DNA of 64,000 nucleotides from UBA3824 sp017541145 (GTDB lineage: Bacteria; Bacteroidota; Bacteroidia; Bacteroidales; UBA3824), in contig CAMVLO010000003.1 of the NCBI GenBank assembly GCA_947168365.1, positions 48,109 through 112,108 on the forward strand. The letters run 5' to 3'. Position numbers and translations under genes: made by a program. The stretch's first letter is position 1; each line of letters opens with the position of its first letter. The notes beneath the pieces were generated by a model, which was not told where the DNA came from, searched no databases, and saw only the letters and a program-made list of their open reading frames with translations. Positions 53,466 to 61,313 of this stretch are shown piece by piece.

Positions 53466-54698
53466 TTAGAATTCAGCTTCTTTGAGGATGATGTCGCCTG
53501 CTCCGAGGTTTTTCTTAACGTATGTTAGTGAAATTTCGCCGGCATGTTTCAATAGCGATTTATCCGATAAATAACGCTCTAAAACAGAGTATAATTCGTC
53601 GGCATTTCGGATTGTACAAGCACTGCCGAGCGATACCAGGTCAACAGCTTCTTTAAACTTTTTGTAGTTTGTACCGAAAACTACAGGTATACTGTAACTT
53701 ACTGCTTCCAAAATATTGTGAATTCCTGCTCCGAATCCGCCGCCGACGTAAGCAATTTCTGCGTATTTGTACAGTTTTGACAGCATTCCGATATTGTCAA
53801 TTATCAATACTTTGTTTTCTGTAATATTTTTTTCGTTGGCTTGAGAAAATCTTATAAATTTTTGTTTGATATTTTTCTCAATTGATTGTAAATGAGCCTC
53901 ATGAATCTCGTGAGGAGCTATTATGAGTTTTACATCATGATTTTCTTCCAATTTGTTCAACGCATCGAAAATCAGTTCCTCGTCAGGCGGCCAGCTTGAA
54001 CCTGCTACTATTATCCTTGAGTCTTGTACAAATTTGTCTACAAGTGGAATATTTTCAGCTGTTTGTGTAATTTGACAAACACGGTCGAATCTTGTATCAC
54101 CGGCAATTGTAACATCGTTGATACCGTTTTGTTTTAACAGTTTTACCGAGTTTTCGTCTTGTACAAACAAGCGGTTGAAAAATCCCAAAACTTTTTTATA
54201 TTTCTTGCCATACCATTTAAAAAATATCTGATTTTCTCTAAAAATGGTTGAGAAGATATATAATGGAATATTTCTTTGGTGTACTTCGCTGAGGAAATTG
54301 TACCAAAAATCATATTTTACAAAAAATACAACTTTTGGATTTACAATATCTAAGAAACGTTTTGCATTAGTCGGAGTGTCCGCCGGCATGTAGCAAACGT
54401 AGTCTGCACCTTTGTAATCTTTACGGATTTCGTATCCTGAAGGCGAAAAGAATGTTAATATAATTTTGTAGTCAGGATGTTTTTCACGGAATTTTTCCAT
54501 TACCGGACGTCCTTGCTCAAATTCTCCTAATGAACTAACATGAAACCATGCGTTTTTATCGGTTGCTTTTACGTTTTTCTCCAAATTCTCAAAAAGTTGT
54601 TTTCTACCGTTGCTGTAGAGTTTGGCTTTTTCGTTGAAAGGTGAAATAATTTTTGCACCGAAATTGTACAATTTTATTCCTAATGTATATAAAAACAT
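53466..54698 (-). CDS. waaA: 3-deoxy-D-manno-octulosonic acid transferase
   Basis: Transfers Kdo from CMP-Kdo to lipid A precursor at the inner membrane, a core step of LPS synthesis. The 410-aa GT30 enzyme starts with a membrane-anchor segment (MFLYTLGIKLYNFGAKIISPF). Motifs include HVSSLGEFEQGRPVMEKF with the catalytic Glu, LTFFSPSGYEIRKDY, VFFVKYDFWYNFL, FVQDENSVKLL, VAGSSWPPDEE, IAPHEIHE and AYVGGGFGAGIHNILEAVSYSIPVVFG. The organism therefore makes Kdo-type lipid A/LPS. Confidence 0.96.
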   Translation of the reverse strand: MFLYTLGIKLYNFGAKIISPFNEKAKLYSNGRKQLFENLEKNVKATDKNAWFHVSSLGEFEQGRPVMEKFREKHPDYKIILTFFSPSGYEIRKDYKGADYVCYMPADTPTNAKRFLDIVNPKVVFFVKYDFWYNFLSEVHQRNIPLYIFSTIFRENQIFFKWYGKKYKKVLGFFNRLFVQDENSVKLLKQNGINDVTIAGDTRFDRVCQITQTAENIPLVDKFVQDSRIIVAGSSWPPDEELIFDALNKLEENHDVKLIIAPHEIHEAHLQSIEKNIKQKFIRFSQANEKNITENKVLIIDNIGMLSKLYKYAEIAYVGGGFGAGIHNILEAVSYSIPVVFGTNYKKFKEAVDLVSLGSACTIRNADELYSVLERYLSDKSLLKHAGEISLTYVKKNLGAGDIILKEAEF

Positions 54699-54717
54699 CT
54701 CCTTATATTTTTGTTCG

Positions 54718-54726
54718 GCAAAGTTA
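54718..54726 (-). promoter_or_regulatory. Candidate -7 box for waaA
   Basis: TAACTTTGC on the minus strand is a perfect TAnnTTTGC, 19 bp before the ATG. Confidence 0.45.
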
Positions 54727-54755
54727 GAAATAAAATTTGAAACTTAAAAAATTAA

Positions 54756-55319
54756 TTACCACGGTCTGTCAATCATTGTTCCGCCGTCCCAAACATAAAC
54801 ATATTCTTCGTCGGTCATTGTATTTCCTTTGTCTACATAAACTAAACAATGTATTGAGTTTTCGCTGAAAGAAAATATTTCGTCATAACCGTTGCTGATT
54901 TCTGTCAATCTTTTGAATTGTGGTTCGGTTTCGGCGGTTGATAGTTCTTGGTTTTCAAATTTCATTGCTGAGAGTTCGTCGGTATAATACGAATCTTTTT
55001 CCGTAACTTTTGATATATAGATTTTCCATCCGCTGTAATCTTTGTACGGATATGCTTGAATTTTGTAGGTAATATTGTAACCATTTTCTGAGTACGATAC
55101 TTTGGCGCCGTTGTCTTTGTAGACAAATTCGTTTTCATGTCCGGTTTTCAACGCTTTTACTACTTCTTTCAAGTCAAATTCTTTTTGTTTGTTATCTGTT
55201 TTTGGTACAGATGTTACATTTTTAGTACCGATAAATTTGTCCGTTTGGTTTTCGCCGCTATTGCACGAACAAAATGTCAACGCCAAAAATAGTAATATCA
55301 AATTTGTTGTCTTCTTCAT
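54756..55319 (-). CDS. Hypothetical small lipoprotein
   Basis: A 187-aa lipoprotein with signal MKKTTNLILLFLALTFCSCNSG (lipobox around TFCSC). A K/T/N-rich linker precedes a compact alpha/beta region (VSYSENGYNITYKIQAYPYKDYSGWKIYISKVTEKDS) and the ending MTDEEYVYVWDGGTMIDRPW. I recognise no family. It is 57 bp upstream of waaA on the same strand but waaA has its own promoter-like box. Confidence 0.65.
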   Translation of the reverse strand: MKKTTNLILLFLALTFCSCNSGENQTDKFIGTKNVTSVPKTDNKQKEFDLKEVVKALKTGHENEFVYKDNGAKVSYSENGYNITYKIQAYPYKDYSGWKIYISKVTEKDSYYTDELSAMKFENQELSTAETEPQFKRLTEISNGYDEIFSFSENSIHCLVYVDKGNTMTDEEYVYVWDGGTMIDRPW

Positions 55320-55357
55320 AATAATTTTGTTTGATTTAAATTGTATAATGATGCTGT

Positions 55358-55426
55358 CTAAAATGGCTCATTGGAACGCAGTCGGCTTGCATGCAAGTAC
55401 TTGTAACGCTGACGAGCCGTCCTCAT
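55358..55426 (-). repeat. Short GC-richer repeat-like segment with a 22-codon ORF
   Basis: Unlike its AT-rich surroundings. On the minus strand an ORF of 22 codons begins MRTARQRYKYLHASRLRSN. A second minus frame reads RNEDGSSALQVLACKPTAFQ before a stop, and the plus strand is also open (MAHWNAVGLHAS...). It contains the perfect 12-bp palindrome CTTGCATGCAAG at 55386-55397. I recall closely similar short ORFs scattered in Bacteroidota genomes, which points to a dispersed repeat rather than a gene; this is recollection, not a search. Confidence 0.45.
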
Positions 55427-55447
55427 TCCTCTTTTCTATATAAAAAA

Positions 55448-55484
55448 CGGACATCAAATCAACAAATTGTCAATTTGATGTCCG
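55448..55484 (-). terminator. Terminator of the activase-like gene
   Basis: A 12-bp perfect stem CGGACATCAAAT / ATTTGATGTCCG with a 13-nt loop. The A-run at 55442-55447 is a T-run on the minus strand. Confidence 0.9.
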
Positions 55485-55506
55485 AGATGTTACAGATGTT
55501 TCTTTT

Positions 55507-58500
55507 CTACAAGTTTTTCAGCATGAAATACAATCGGTTTGTGATGTTAACATCAGATGCTCCGTCGTCGTAATCCAAAAACAAAAGATTCAGATTCGGA
55601 TATTTCTTTCTGAGTTTTTTCTCGATACCTTTCGCAATTATCTGATTTGCAATACATCCAAATGGTTGTACGCTGATAACATTATTGATACCTTGTTTTG
55701 CGAATGATGATATTTCCGCACTTATTAGCCAACCTTCGCCAAATTGGTTGGACAGGCTCAGAGTATCTTCTGCATCTTTTGCTATCTGTTTGATGTTTTC
55801 CAACACAAACGGAAATTTCGATTTCTCCAACACTTTTTGCGCTTTGTTTAGCGCATTGTTGATATAGGCTTTGAAATATTCCAAAAGTACCCAAACCGAG
55901 AATTTCTTGTGCGAAAGATTCATTTCCCAATTCTTCTTGATATTTACAATTTCTTGGGTGAAAAATTCTAATATCGGCGGAAATACTACTTCTACACCTT
56001 CTTCTACAAGTTTGTCTGAAATAAATCTGTGTCCAAACTTGTTGTATTTTACGTAGATTTCGCCTACGATACCAATTTTCGGAACTTCTTTGTTGTGGAT
56101 GTCGATACGGTTGGCCTCTTCCACCATTTGTTCCATCAGTTCGTAAATCTTTTTGGGTTGCTTAAACGGAACTTCCTCTTTAAGCAATTCCATGTATTTT
56201 TCTTTGAATCTTAATGTTTCGCCTTTGTTCTTTTCTCTTACTACCAAGATATAATAAAGTCGTAACAATGTATCTACATAAATTGCTACAGGCAACATCG
56301 TCGGCATTAGTTTCATCCAATTGATATTGAAACCGGGTTGTGGATTAATTGTTTTACCGGCTGTTCCTACTGTAATAATCGGGATGTCGGGATAGCCTGC
56401 CGATATCAAAGCTTTTTTCATCAACGCGATGTACGATGAGGCACGGCATTGTCCTCCCGTTTGGGTGATTGCAAATGCTATTTTGTTGCGGTCGTATTGA
56501 CCTTCTTTCAACGCTTTTATCATATCGCCGATTACTATTGTTGCCGGATAACAAATCTCGTTGTTGGCGTATCTCAATCCCCAATTTACCGAGTTTTTGT
56601 CCGGCTTGGGCAGATTTACAAGATTGTAACCGCTCATCTTGAAAAATTCAGGCAAGATGTCTGAATATCCTTCTGCGAAGTATGGCGCTAATATCGTTCT
56701 GTGACGGTCTTCGATTCCAAATGGCTTTACTGTTTCCCTTACGTGACGTGCAGGACGGTTTTTCAAGTCCATTACTTTGAAAGATTCCATCAACGAACGT
56801 ATTCTTAATAATATCGAACCTGTAGAATTTATTTCGTCGATTCTTATTATCGTATTGCTTTTGCCCGCAGCGCGCAATATATCGGTACATTCGTCTACCA
56901 AAACTGCATCCGGACCGCAGCCAAATGAATTTAGTTGTACAAATGTTATATTCTGATCCTGTTCTGCTACCCATTGTGCAGCGTTGAGTATTCTGTTTGG
57001 ATATGCCCATTGCGGAATTATCTGCAAATCCATTACATCAAGATATGCCGAAAGCGAATCTTCACTGATAACATTTGCTCCCAAATCGGCAATTATATCC
57101 GGTGTTTTCTGGTTGATTAATGGATCGGCATGATAAGGGCGTCCTGCCAATACTACAAGCAGTTTGTTTTCCAGTTTTGACTTTTCTACGATTTCCATTG
57201 CCTTCACTGCTATTTGCGAACGATATTCCGATTGTGATTGCAATGCTTTCTTGAAGGCTTTTTTTATCGTACTGCTTTCTATTCCCAACGATTTGAGATA
57301 TTTCTTGCAGGTTTTGTACAATAATTCTTCGTCGTTGAAATTTACATTCGGACTGTCCATCGGAATTCCGTATTTTCCTTCTGTGTCCATTGAACTGCGT
57401 ATTACATCTGCATATCCCGATACAATAGGACAGTTGAACGAGTTTTCTGTATTCTTGAATTCGTTTTTCTCGTATGTTACAAGCGGATAAAATATTCTGT
57501 CCGGCTTTTGTTCCACAGCCCACATAATATGACCGTGTACAATTTTGGCAGGGAAACAGATATTATCACTCATGATAGTTCCTGCTCCGGTTTCGTACAT
57601 CTTCATTGTTGTGGGCGGAGTGCTGATTACTTGGATATTACACTCTGTAAACAATGTATGCCAAAACGGATAATTGGAATATTGATTCAATACTCTCGGT
57701 ATAGCTATCGTTAATTTCGGGTTCGAGAGTTTTTTGTCACGGTCAAAAAGTAATTTGTATCTTATGGCAAACAAGTTTTCTCCCTTTTCGGTTTTTTCGC
57801 CTTTGGAGTTGAATACTTTTTGACATTTGTTACCTGAATAGTAGGTAGATTTGTTGTTGAATTTAAATGCTGTTACAAGACAATTGTTTTCGCAGCCTTT
57901 GCAAAGTATTTGTTTGTTGGTATATTCCAACGCTTTGTCAACATTTTCCAATGTAACAAATGTTCCGTGATTTTTACCTTCTTTTTCGTATTTGGCTTTT
58001 GCAAAAATTGCCGCGCCGAATGCTCCCATCATTTCAGGACTGTCGGTACTTGTAAGCTTTTTGCCGGTAAGTACTTCCAATGCACGGTATACTGCCGGAT
58101 TCTTAAATGTTCCGCCTTGTACAACTATTGTTTCTCCAAGCTCGTTGAAGTTTTTCAACTTCAATACTTTGAACAACGCATTTTTGATTACCGAATAAGC
58201 CAAACCTGCTGATATATCGCTTACTGTAGCGTTTTCTCTCAACGATTGCTTTACCTTGGAATTCATGAAAACAGTACATCTTGTACCCAAATCGCAAGGA
58301 GCATTACTTGTGCATGCAATTTGTGCAAATTCAGGTGTTTTCAGTCCTAAAGTCTTAGCAAATGTTTCAATAAACGAACCGCAACCCGCAGAACAACTTT
58401 CATTTAACTCTATTCTGTTGATTACGCCGTTTTGTATGAATATCGCTTTCATGTCCTGACCGCCGATATCCATGATAAAGTCAACCTTGGGATTAAGATA

Positions 58501-59760
58501 TTTTGCTGCGCTGAAATGGGCGAGTGTTTCTACAATCCCATAGTCAATACCAAGAGCAGCTTTTACCAAATCTTCGCCGTAGCCGGTAACTGCCGAGGCG
58601 GTAATACTTAAACCTTTTTCTTGAAGAGTCTGCTTATTGTCCTCATAGAAAGACTTCAACGCGTCGTGAATTTTTCCAAGAGTATTGCCGTCGTTGTTGG
58701 TATAATGAGAATAAATCAATTCGTTTTGTTCACCCATGATTACAACTTTGGAAGTTGTACTGCCGGAATCTATACCGAGGTACAGAGTTTTTCCTGTATA
58801 ATCTTCAAGTGTAGTTTTCTTGGGGTTGACAATATTTCTGTCCTTCAACCATTGATTGTATTCGTTTTCGTCCTTGAAAAGCGGAGTAAGACGGTCTTTG
58901 GGTTCAATTACAATATTTTGTGATTTTTCGAATAATTGCAATAATTCCGAAATCTTGTGCTCCTGTTCGCCTTCTGCTTCGAGAGCTGCGCCTTGAGCCG
59001 GAAAATATTCCGAAAATGTCGGAACAATCATATCCTCTTCGGTTAAATGCATGGCGTTGAGCATCTTGTTGCGCAAATTAGGCATAAAAGTAAGCGGTCC
59101 GCCGATAAACATCACTTTGGCTTTTACCTCAAAACCTCTCGACAAAGTGTTGAGTGTTTGAATGCCAACAGCATGGAAAATGCTTGATGCGATATCCGCT
59201 TTTTCTACTTTTCGGGCAAGAAGATTTTGAATATCGGTTTTGGCGAAAACTCCGCATCTGGATGCAATAGGATAGTGGTTTTGACTTTGTTCTGCCAAAC
59301 CGTTCATTTCTTCGATTTTTACATTCAAGAGTGTTGCCATCTGTTCGATAAAAGCACCTGTACCACCGGCGCAATTACCGTTCATTCTGATGTCCGGACT
59401 TTTACCCTTTTGAAAAAATATCATTTTAGTATCTTCGCCACCGATATCAATCAGAGTAGATACTTCCGGGTACTTGGCTTCCACTACATCGGTCGCCGCA
59501 ATTACTTCTTGTACAAATTTAATATTGTTTCTTTCGCTTACGCCCATACCGGCAGTACCGGTAATTGCGCACGATACACTTATATCACCAAGTTTTTCCT
59601 GTGCATTTTTAAGTGCTTGAGTTAGAACTTGATAAATAAAAGTGTTATGTTTTCCGTATTGATTAAAAACGATTTCTCCTTTGTTGTTAAATATAATAAT
59701 CTTTGCAGTTGTGGAGCCGATGTCGATCCCAAGTCTGTAATTGTTAGCGGATTGAGTCAT
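55507..59760 (-). CDS. Giant fused acyl-CoA dehydratase activase-like protein (BcrA/BadF type, double ASKHA)
   Basis: A 1,417-aa protein from the ATG at 59760; the frame extends to a TTG at 59796, but that codon lies in the -7 box. Two ASKHA ATPase domains follow one another: GIDIGSTTAK (residues 11-20) with NGNCAGGTGAFIEQM, and LGIDSGSTTSK (near 345) with ESCSAGCGSFIETF. Their Cys residues hold the bridging [4Fe-4S] cluster of 2-hydroxyglutaryl-CoA dehydratase activators. CKGCENNCLVT is another Cys cluster. The second half is DUF2229-like and dehydratase-subunit-like (AIPRVLNQYSNYPFWHTLFTEC; GGQCRASSYIALMKKAL). Such fusions occur in anaerobes; the substrate is unknown. Confidence 0.9.
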   Translation of the reverse strand: MTQSANNYRLGIDIGSTTAKIIIFNNKGEIVFNQYGKHNTFIYQVLTQALKNAQEKLGDISVSCAITGTAGMGVSERNNIKFVQEVIAATDVVEAKYPEVSTLIDIGGEDTKMIFFQKGKSPDIRMNGNCAGGTGAFIEQMATLLNVKIEEMNGLAEQSQNHYPIASRCGVFAKTDIQNLLARKVEKADIASSIFHAVGIQTLNTLSRGFEVKAKVMFIGGPLTFMPNLRNKMLNAMHLTEEDMIVPTFSEYFPAQGAALEAEGEQEHKISELLQLFEKSQNIVIEPKDRLTPLFKDENEYNQWLKDRNIVNPKKTTLEDYTGKTLYLGIDSGSTTSKVVIMGEQNELIYSHYTNNDGNTLGKIHDALKSFYEDNKQTLQEKGLSITASAVTGYGEDLVKAALGIDYGIVETLAHFSAAKYLNPKVDFIMDIGGQDMKAIFIQNGVINRIELNESCSAGCGSFIETFAKTLGLKTPEFAQIACTSNAPCDLGTRCTVFMNSKVKQSLRENATVSDISAGLAYSVIKNALFKVLKLKNFNELGETIVVQGGTFKNPAVYRALEVLTGKKLTSTDSPEMMGAFGAAIFAKAKYEKEGKNHGTFVTLENVDKALEYTNKQILCKGCENNCLVTAFKFNNKSTYYSGNKCQKVFNSKGEKTEKGENLFAIRYKLLFDRDKKLSNPKLTIAIPRVLNQYSNYPFWHTLFTECNIQVISTPPTTMKMYETGAGTIMSDNICFPAKIVHGHIMWAVEQKPDRIFYPLVTYEKNEFKNTENSFNCPIVSGYADVIRSSMDTEGKYGIPMDSPNVNFNDEELLYKTCKKYLKSLGIESSTIKKAFKKALQSQSEYRSQIAVKAMEIVEKSKLENKLLVVLAGRPYHADPLINQKTPDIIADLGANVISEDSLSAYLDVMDLQIIPQWAYPNRILNAAQWVAEQDQNITFVQLNSFGCGPDAVLVDECTDILRAAGKSNTIIRIDEINSTGSILLRIRSLMESFKVMDLKNRPARHVRETVKPFGIEDRHRTILAPYFAEGYSDILPEFFKMSGYNLVNLPKPDKNSVNWGLRYANNEICYPATIVIGDMIKALKEGQYDRNKIAFAITQTGGQCRASSYIALMKKALISAGYPDIPIITVGTAGKTINPQPGFNINWMKLMPTMLPVAIYVDTLLRLYYILVVREKNKGETLRFKEKYMELLKEEVPFKQPKKIYELMEQMVEEANRIDIHNKEVPKIGIVGEIYVKYNKFGHRFISDKLVEEGVEVVFPPILEFFTQEIVNIKKNWEMNLSHKKFSVWVLLEYFKAYINNALNKAQKVLEKSKFPFVLENIKQIAKDAEDTLSLSNQFGEGWLISAEISSFAKQGINNVISVQPFGCIANQIIAKGIEKKLRKKYPNLNLLFLDYDDGASDVNITNRLYFMLKNL

Positions 59761-59792
59761 TTTTATTTTGTTACTTCTCTTGAAAATTTGGC

Positions 59793-59801
59793 GCAAAGAT
59801 A
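59793..59801 (-). promoter_or_regulatory. Candidate -7 box for the activase-like gene
   Basis: TATCTTTGC on the minus strand is a perfect TAnnTTTGC, 32 bp before the ATG at 59760. It overlaps the upstream TTG start candidate and so rules it out. Confidence 0.5.
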
Positions 59802-59929
59802 CGCATTTTTTTTCTGTTACTGCTTTTTAGTTGTCAAAATTTTTCTTTGGAGGTTAACATGAAATTTTTTAATTCAACTTTTGCAAATATATAACCATGA
59901 AATCCACGTAAAAAGTTTTTTTAAACCGT

Positions 59930-60140
59930 ACACACGGGGATATTTTCAATTTTCAATTTTTCAATTTTTCAATTTTCCAAGTTCCGGGGATTTAAAAACT
60001 TCGGTTTACATCCCTGTCTATAATCAAACATCACTCCGTGGTTGCATTTTGTAATTGAAATGATTTTTGATTTTAATATTGTAGCCGCGATGTTATATAA
60101 TGGACGGGGTGTTGTCGTCAATGACATAAATCCCCGTAAC
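59930..60140. repeat. Dispersed-repeat-like segment with TTTTTCAA microrepeat
   Basis: Between the activase-like gene and rpn copy 1 (gap 59802-60155, no supported gene). On the minus strand 60043-59969 reads NHGVMFDYRQGCKPKFLNP... to a stop. I recall this nonsense-type peptide from repeated intergenic elements in Bacteroidota. It runs into four units of TTTT(T)CAA at 59943-59980. A palindromic block ACGGGG...CCCCGT with inner TGTC/GACA lies at 60104-60137. The mix looks like a degraded REP/MITE-type element; only a genome search can show copy number. Confidence 0.45.
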
Positions 60141-60155
60141 ATTTACGAATTTGTT

Positions 60156-61025
60156 TTAGATTTTTTGGATTTCGTCTAAAGTTAAGCCGGAAATTTCAGC
60201 AATTTCATTATCGGACATTATGCCTTTTGCTTTGAGTTTGCGAGCCATTTCAAAGGCTTTTTGTTTTTCGCCTTCGGCACGACCTTTTTCAATTCCGATT
60301 TTCTCGCCCGCTTTTAATCCGTCGTCATATTTCCCCGATGCAAGAGTTTTTGCGGTGCTGATTGCGTCCCAATATCTGTCATAACCCAAAATTTCCTCTT
60401 TCGTTAAATGCTGACAAAGTTCCAACGCTTTGGAAATTTCAGCGTTTTGAAGTAAATCTTGATCCACTTCAATGGTGTGTTCGTCAATTTCCGTTAAAAA
60501 TTTCAACCAAAGAACTTGCATTTTCTTTTCTGAAAAGTTTTTAGTCTGAAATTTCGGTAACTCGAAGAAAAACAATTCGATGCTGTCAATAGTTTTTTCA
60601 GGGTGCAAAGGTTCGCACATCTTGAAATGATGATAAAAATCTTCAGAAGTTTCGTCAAAAATATCATTAACAAGATTTAAACCGTAAACAGGTTGTAATG
60701 TTTTGTAGTTTTTGCCTTTTTTCAATTGCGAAGAATAGATTTTTGACGCATTGAACAAAACACGCTGTTTGAAATACGATGTCCAATACATCTGCATTTC
60801 AACAATGAAAGTACGCTGTTTTTGGTCGGTGCAGAGTACGTCCACAATGCTGTCTTTGAGGTCGGGAATCTGCGGTAAAACTTCAGGCTGAAGATAATCA
60901 ACCGAAACGATTTTTTCATCATCCTCCAACGGCAACATCGCGTTTAAAAAACTGATAGTTAAATCTTCGTTCCTTCCAAAAATCTTTTTAAACAATACGT
61001 CTGCTCGAGGGTCATAATATTTCAT
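60156..61025 (-). CDS. Rpn-family PD-(D/E)XK nuclease / putative transposase, copy 1
   Basis: A 289-aa protein starting at the ATG 61025 (MKYYDPRADVLFKKIFGRNEDLTISFLNAML). The start is fixed by a promoter at 61045-61077; a longer frame to 61076 is ignored. The family (TIGR01784, PDDEXK_2) shows D62 in DSIVDVLCTD and E76-x-Q78 in FIVEMQM, the D...E-x-Q nuclease site. The C-terminal tail GEKIGIEKGRAEGEKQKAFEMARKLKAKGIMSDNEIAEISGLTLDEIQKI is typical. Rpn proteins are DNases that promote RecA-independent recombination, and some act in phage defence. Compared with copy 2 it has 4 extra residues before GIEKGRAEG. Confidence 0.93.
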   Translation of the reverse strand: MKYYDPRADVLFKKIFGRNEDLTISFLNAMLPLEDDEKIVSVDYLQPEVLPQIPDLKDSIVDVLCTDQKQRTFIVEMQMYWTSYFKQRVLFNASKIYSSQLKKGKNYKTLQPVYGLNLVNDIFDETSEDFYHHFKMCEPLHPEKTIDSIELFFFELPKFQTKNFSEKKMQVLWLKFLTEIDEHTIEVDQDLLQNAEISKALELCQHLTKEEILGYDRYWDAISTAKTLASGKYDDGLKAGEKIGIEKGRAEGEKQKAFEMARKLKAKGIMSDNEIAEISGLTLDEIQKI

Positions 61026-61044
61026 GGCGGTTTTATTTTTATCC

Positions 61045-61077
61045 GCAAATATAAAATTTGTTAGAGAAAAATGCAAA
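61045..61077 (-). promoter_or_regulatory. Promoter of rpn copy 1
   Basis: On the minus strand, -33 TTTG at 61074-61077, then a 20-nt spacer, then the perfect -7 box TATATTTGC at 61045-61053. The ATG is 19 bp downstream. This is the best Bacteroidota-type promoter in the window. Confidence 0.7.
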
Positions 61078-61095
61078 AATATTTTTTTGCAAAAA

Positions 61096-61131
61096 AACAG
61101 CGGAATCGTTAGAAATAACGGTTTCGCTGTT
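61096..61131. repeat. Inverted repeat HP1 of the intergenic array
   Basis: A 15-bp stem AACAGCGGAATCGTT / AACGGTTTCGCTGTT (two G-T pairs in the RNA), 6-nt loop. On the minus strand it is followed by seven T, so it could also act as a terminator insulating rpn copy 1. Confidence 0.8.
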
Positions 61132-61159
61132 AATGCAAACTAACTTTTAAAAAAAAGTA

Positions 61160-61208
61160 ACAATTCGGGCGGAATCGAATAAAAATTAATTGATTTCGCC
61201 CGAATTGT
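61160..61208. repeat. Inverted repeat HP2 of the intergenic array
   Basis: A 17-bp stem ACAATTCGGGCGGAATC / GATTTCGCCCGAATTGT with one G-T pair. Its CGGGCGGAATCGA and GATTTCGCCCGAATTGT arms recur 51 bp later in HP3. Confidence 0.85.
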
Positions 61209-61216
61209 ATATAAAA

Positions 61217-61253
61217 CGGGCGGAATCGAGCAAAAAAACGTCGATTTCGCCCG
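61217..61253. repeat. Inverted repeat HP3 of the intergenic array
   Basis: A 13-bp stem CGGGCGGAATCGA / TCGATTTCGCCCG with one G-T pair, 11-nt loop. It ends 6 bp before the -33 box of the ATPase gene. Confidence 0.85.
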
Positions 61254-61259
61254 AATTGT

Positions 61260-61291
61260 TTTGGCGGATTGATTTTTTTGTGATAATTTTA
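61260..61291 (+). promoter_or_regulatory. Candidate promoter of the AAA ATPase gene
   Basis: -33 TTTG at 61260-61263, a 20-nt spacer, then TAATTTTA at 61284-61291 (one mismatch from TAnnTTTG). The ATG is 22 bp downstream. Confidence 0.5.
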
Positions 61292-61313
61292 CGCAGAAAA
61301 AATATCTTGAACT

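Noticed and set aside
57062..57523. 153-codon second minus frame inside the activase-like gene
   Set aside because: Same strand but shifted frame within a conserved 1,417-aa protein; Q/N/R-rich translation typical of shadow frames.
59943..59980. TTTTTCAA tandem units as a possible CRISPR array
   Set aside because: Units of 7-8 bp with no spacers, no leader and no cas genes in the window.
61096..61253. Hairpin array as a classic type III toxin-antitoxin RNA
   Set aside because: Only two true tandem units, and the neighbouring proteins are not ToxN-like; kept as an open finding instead of a call.
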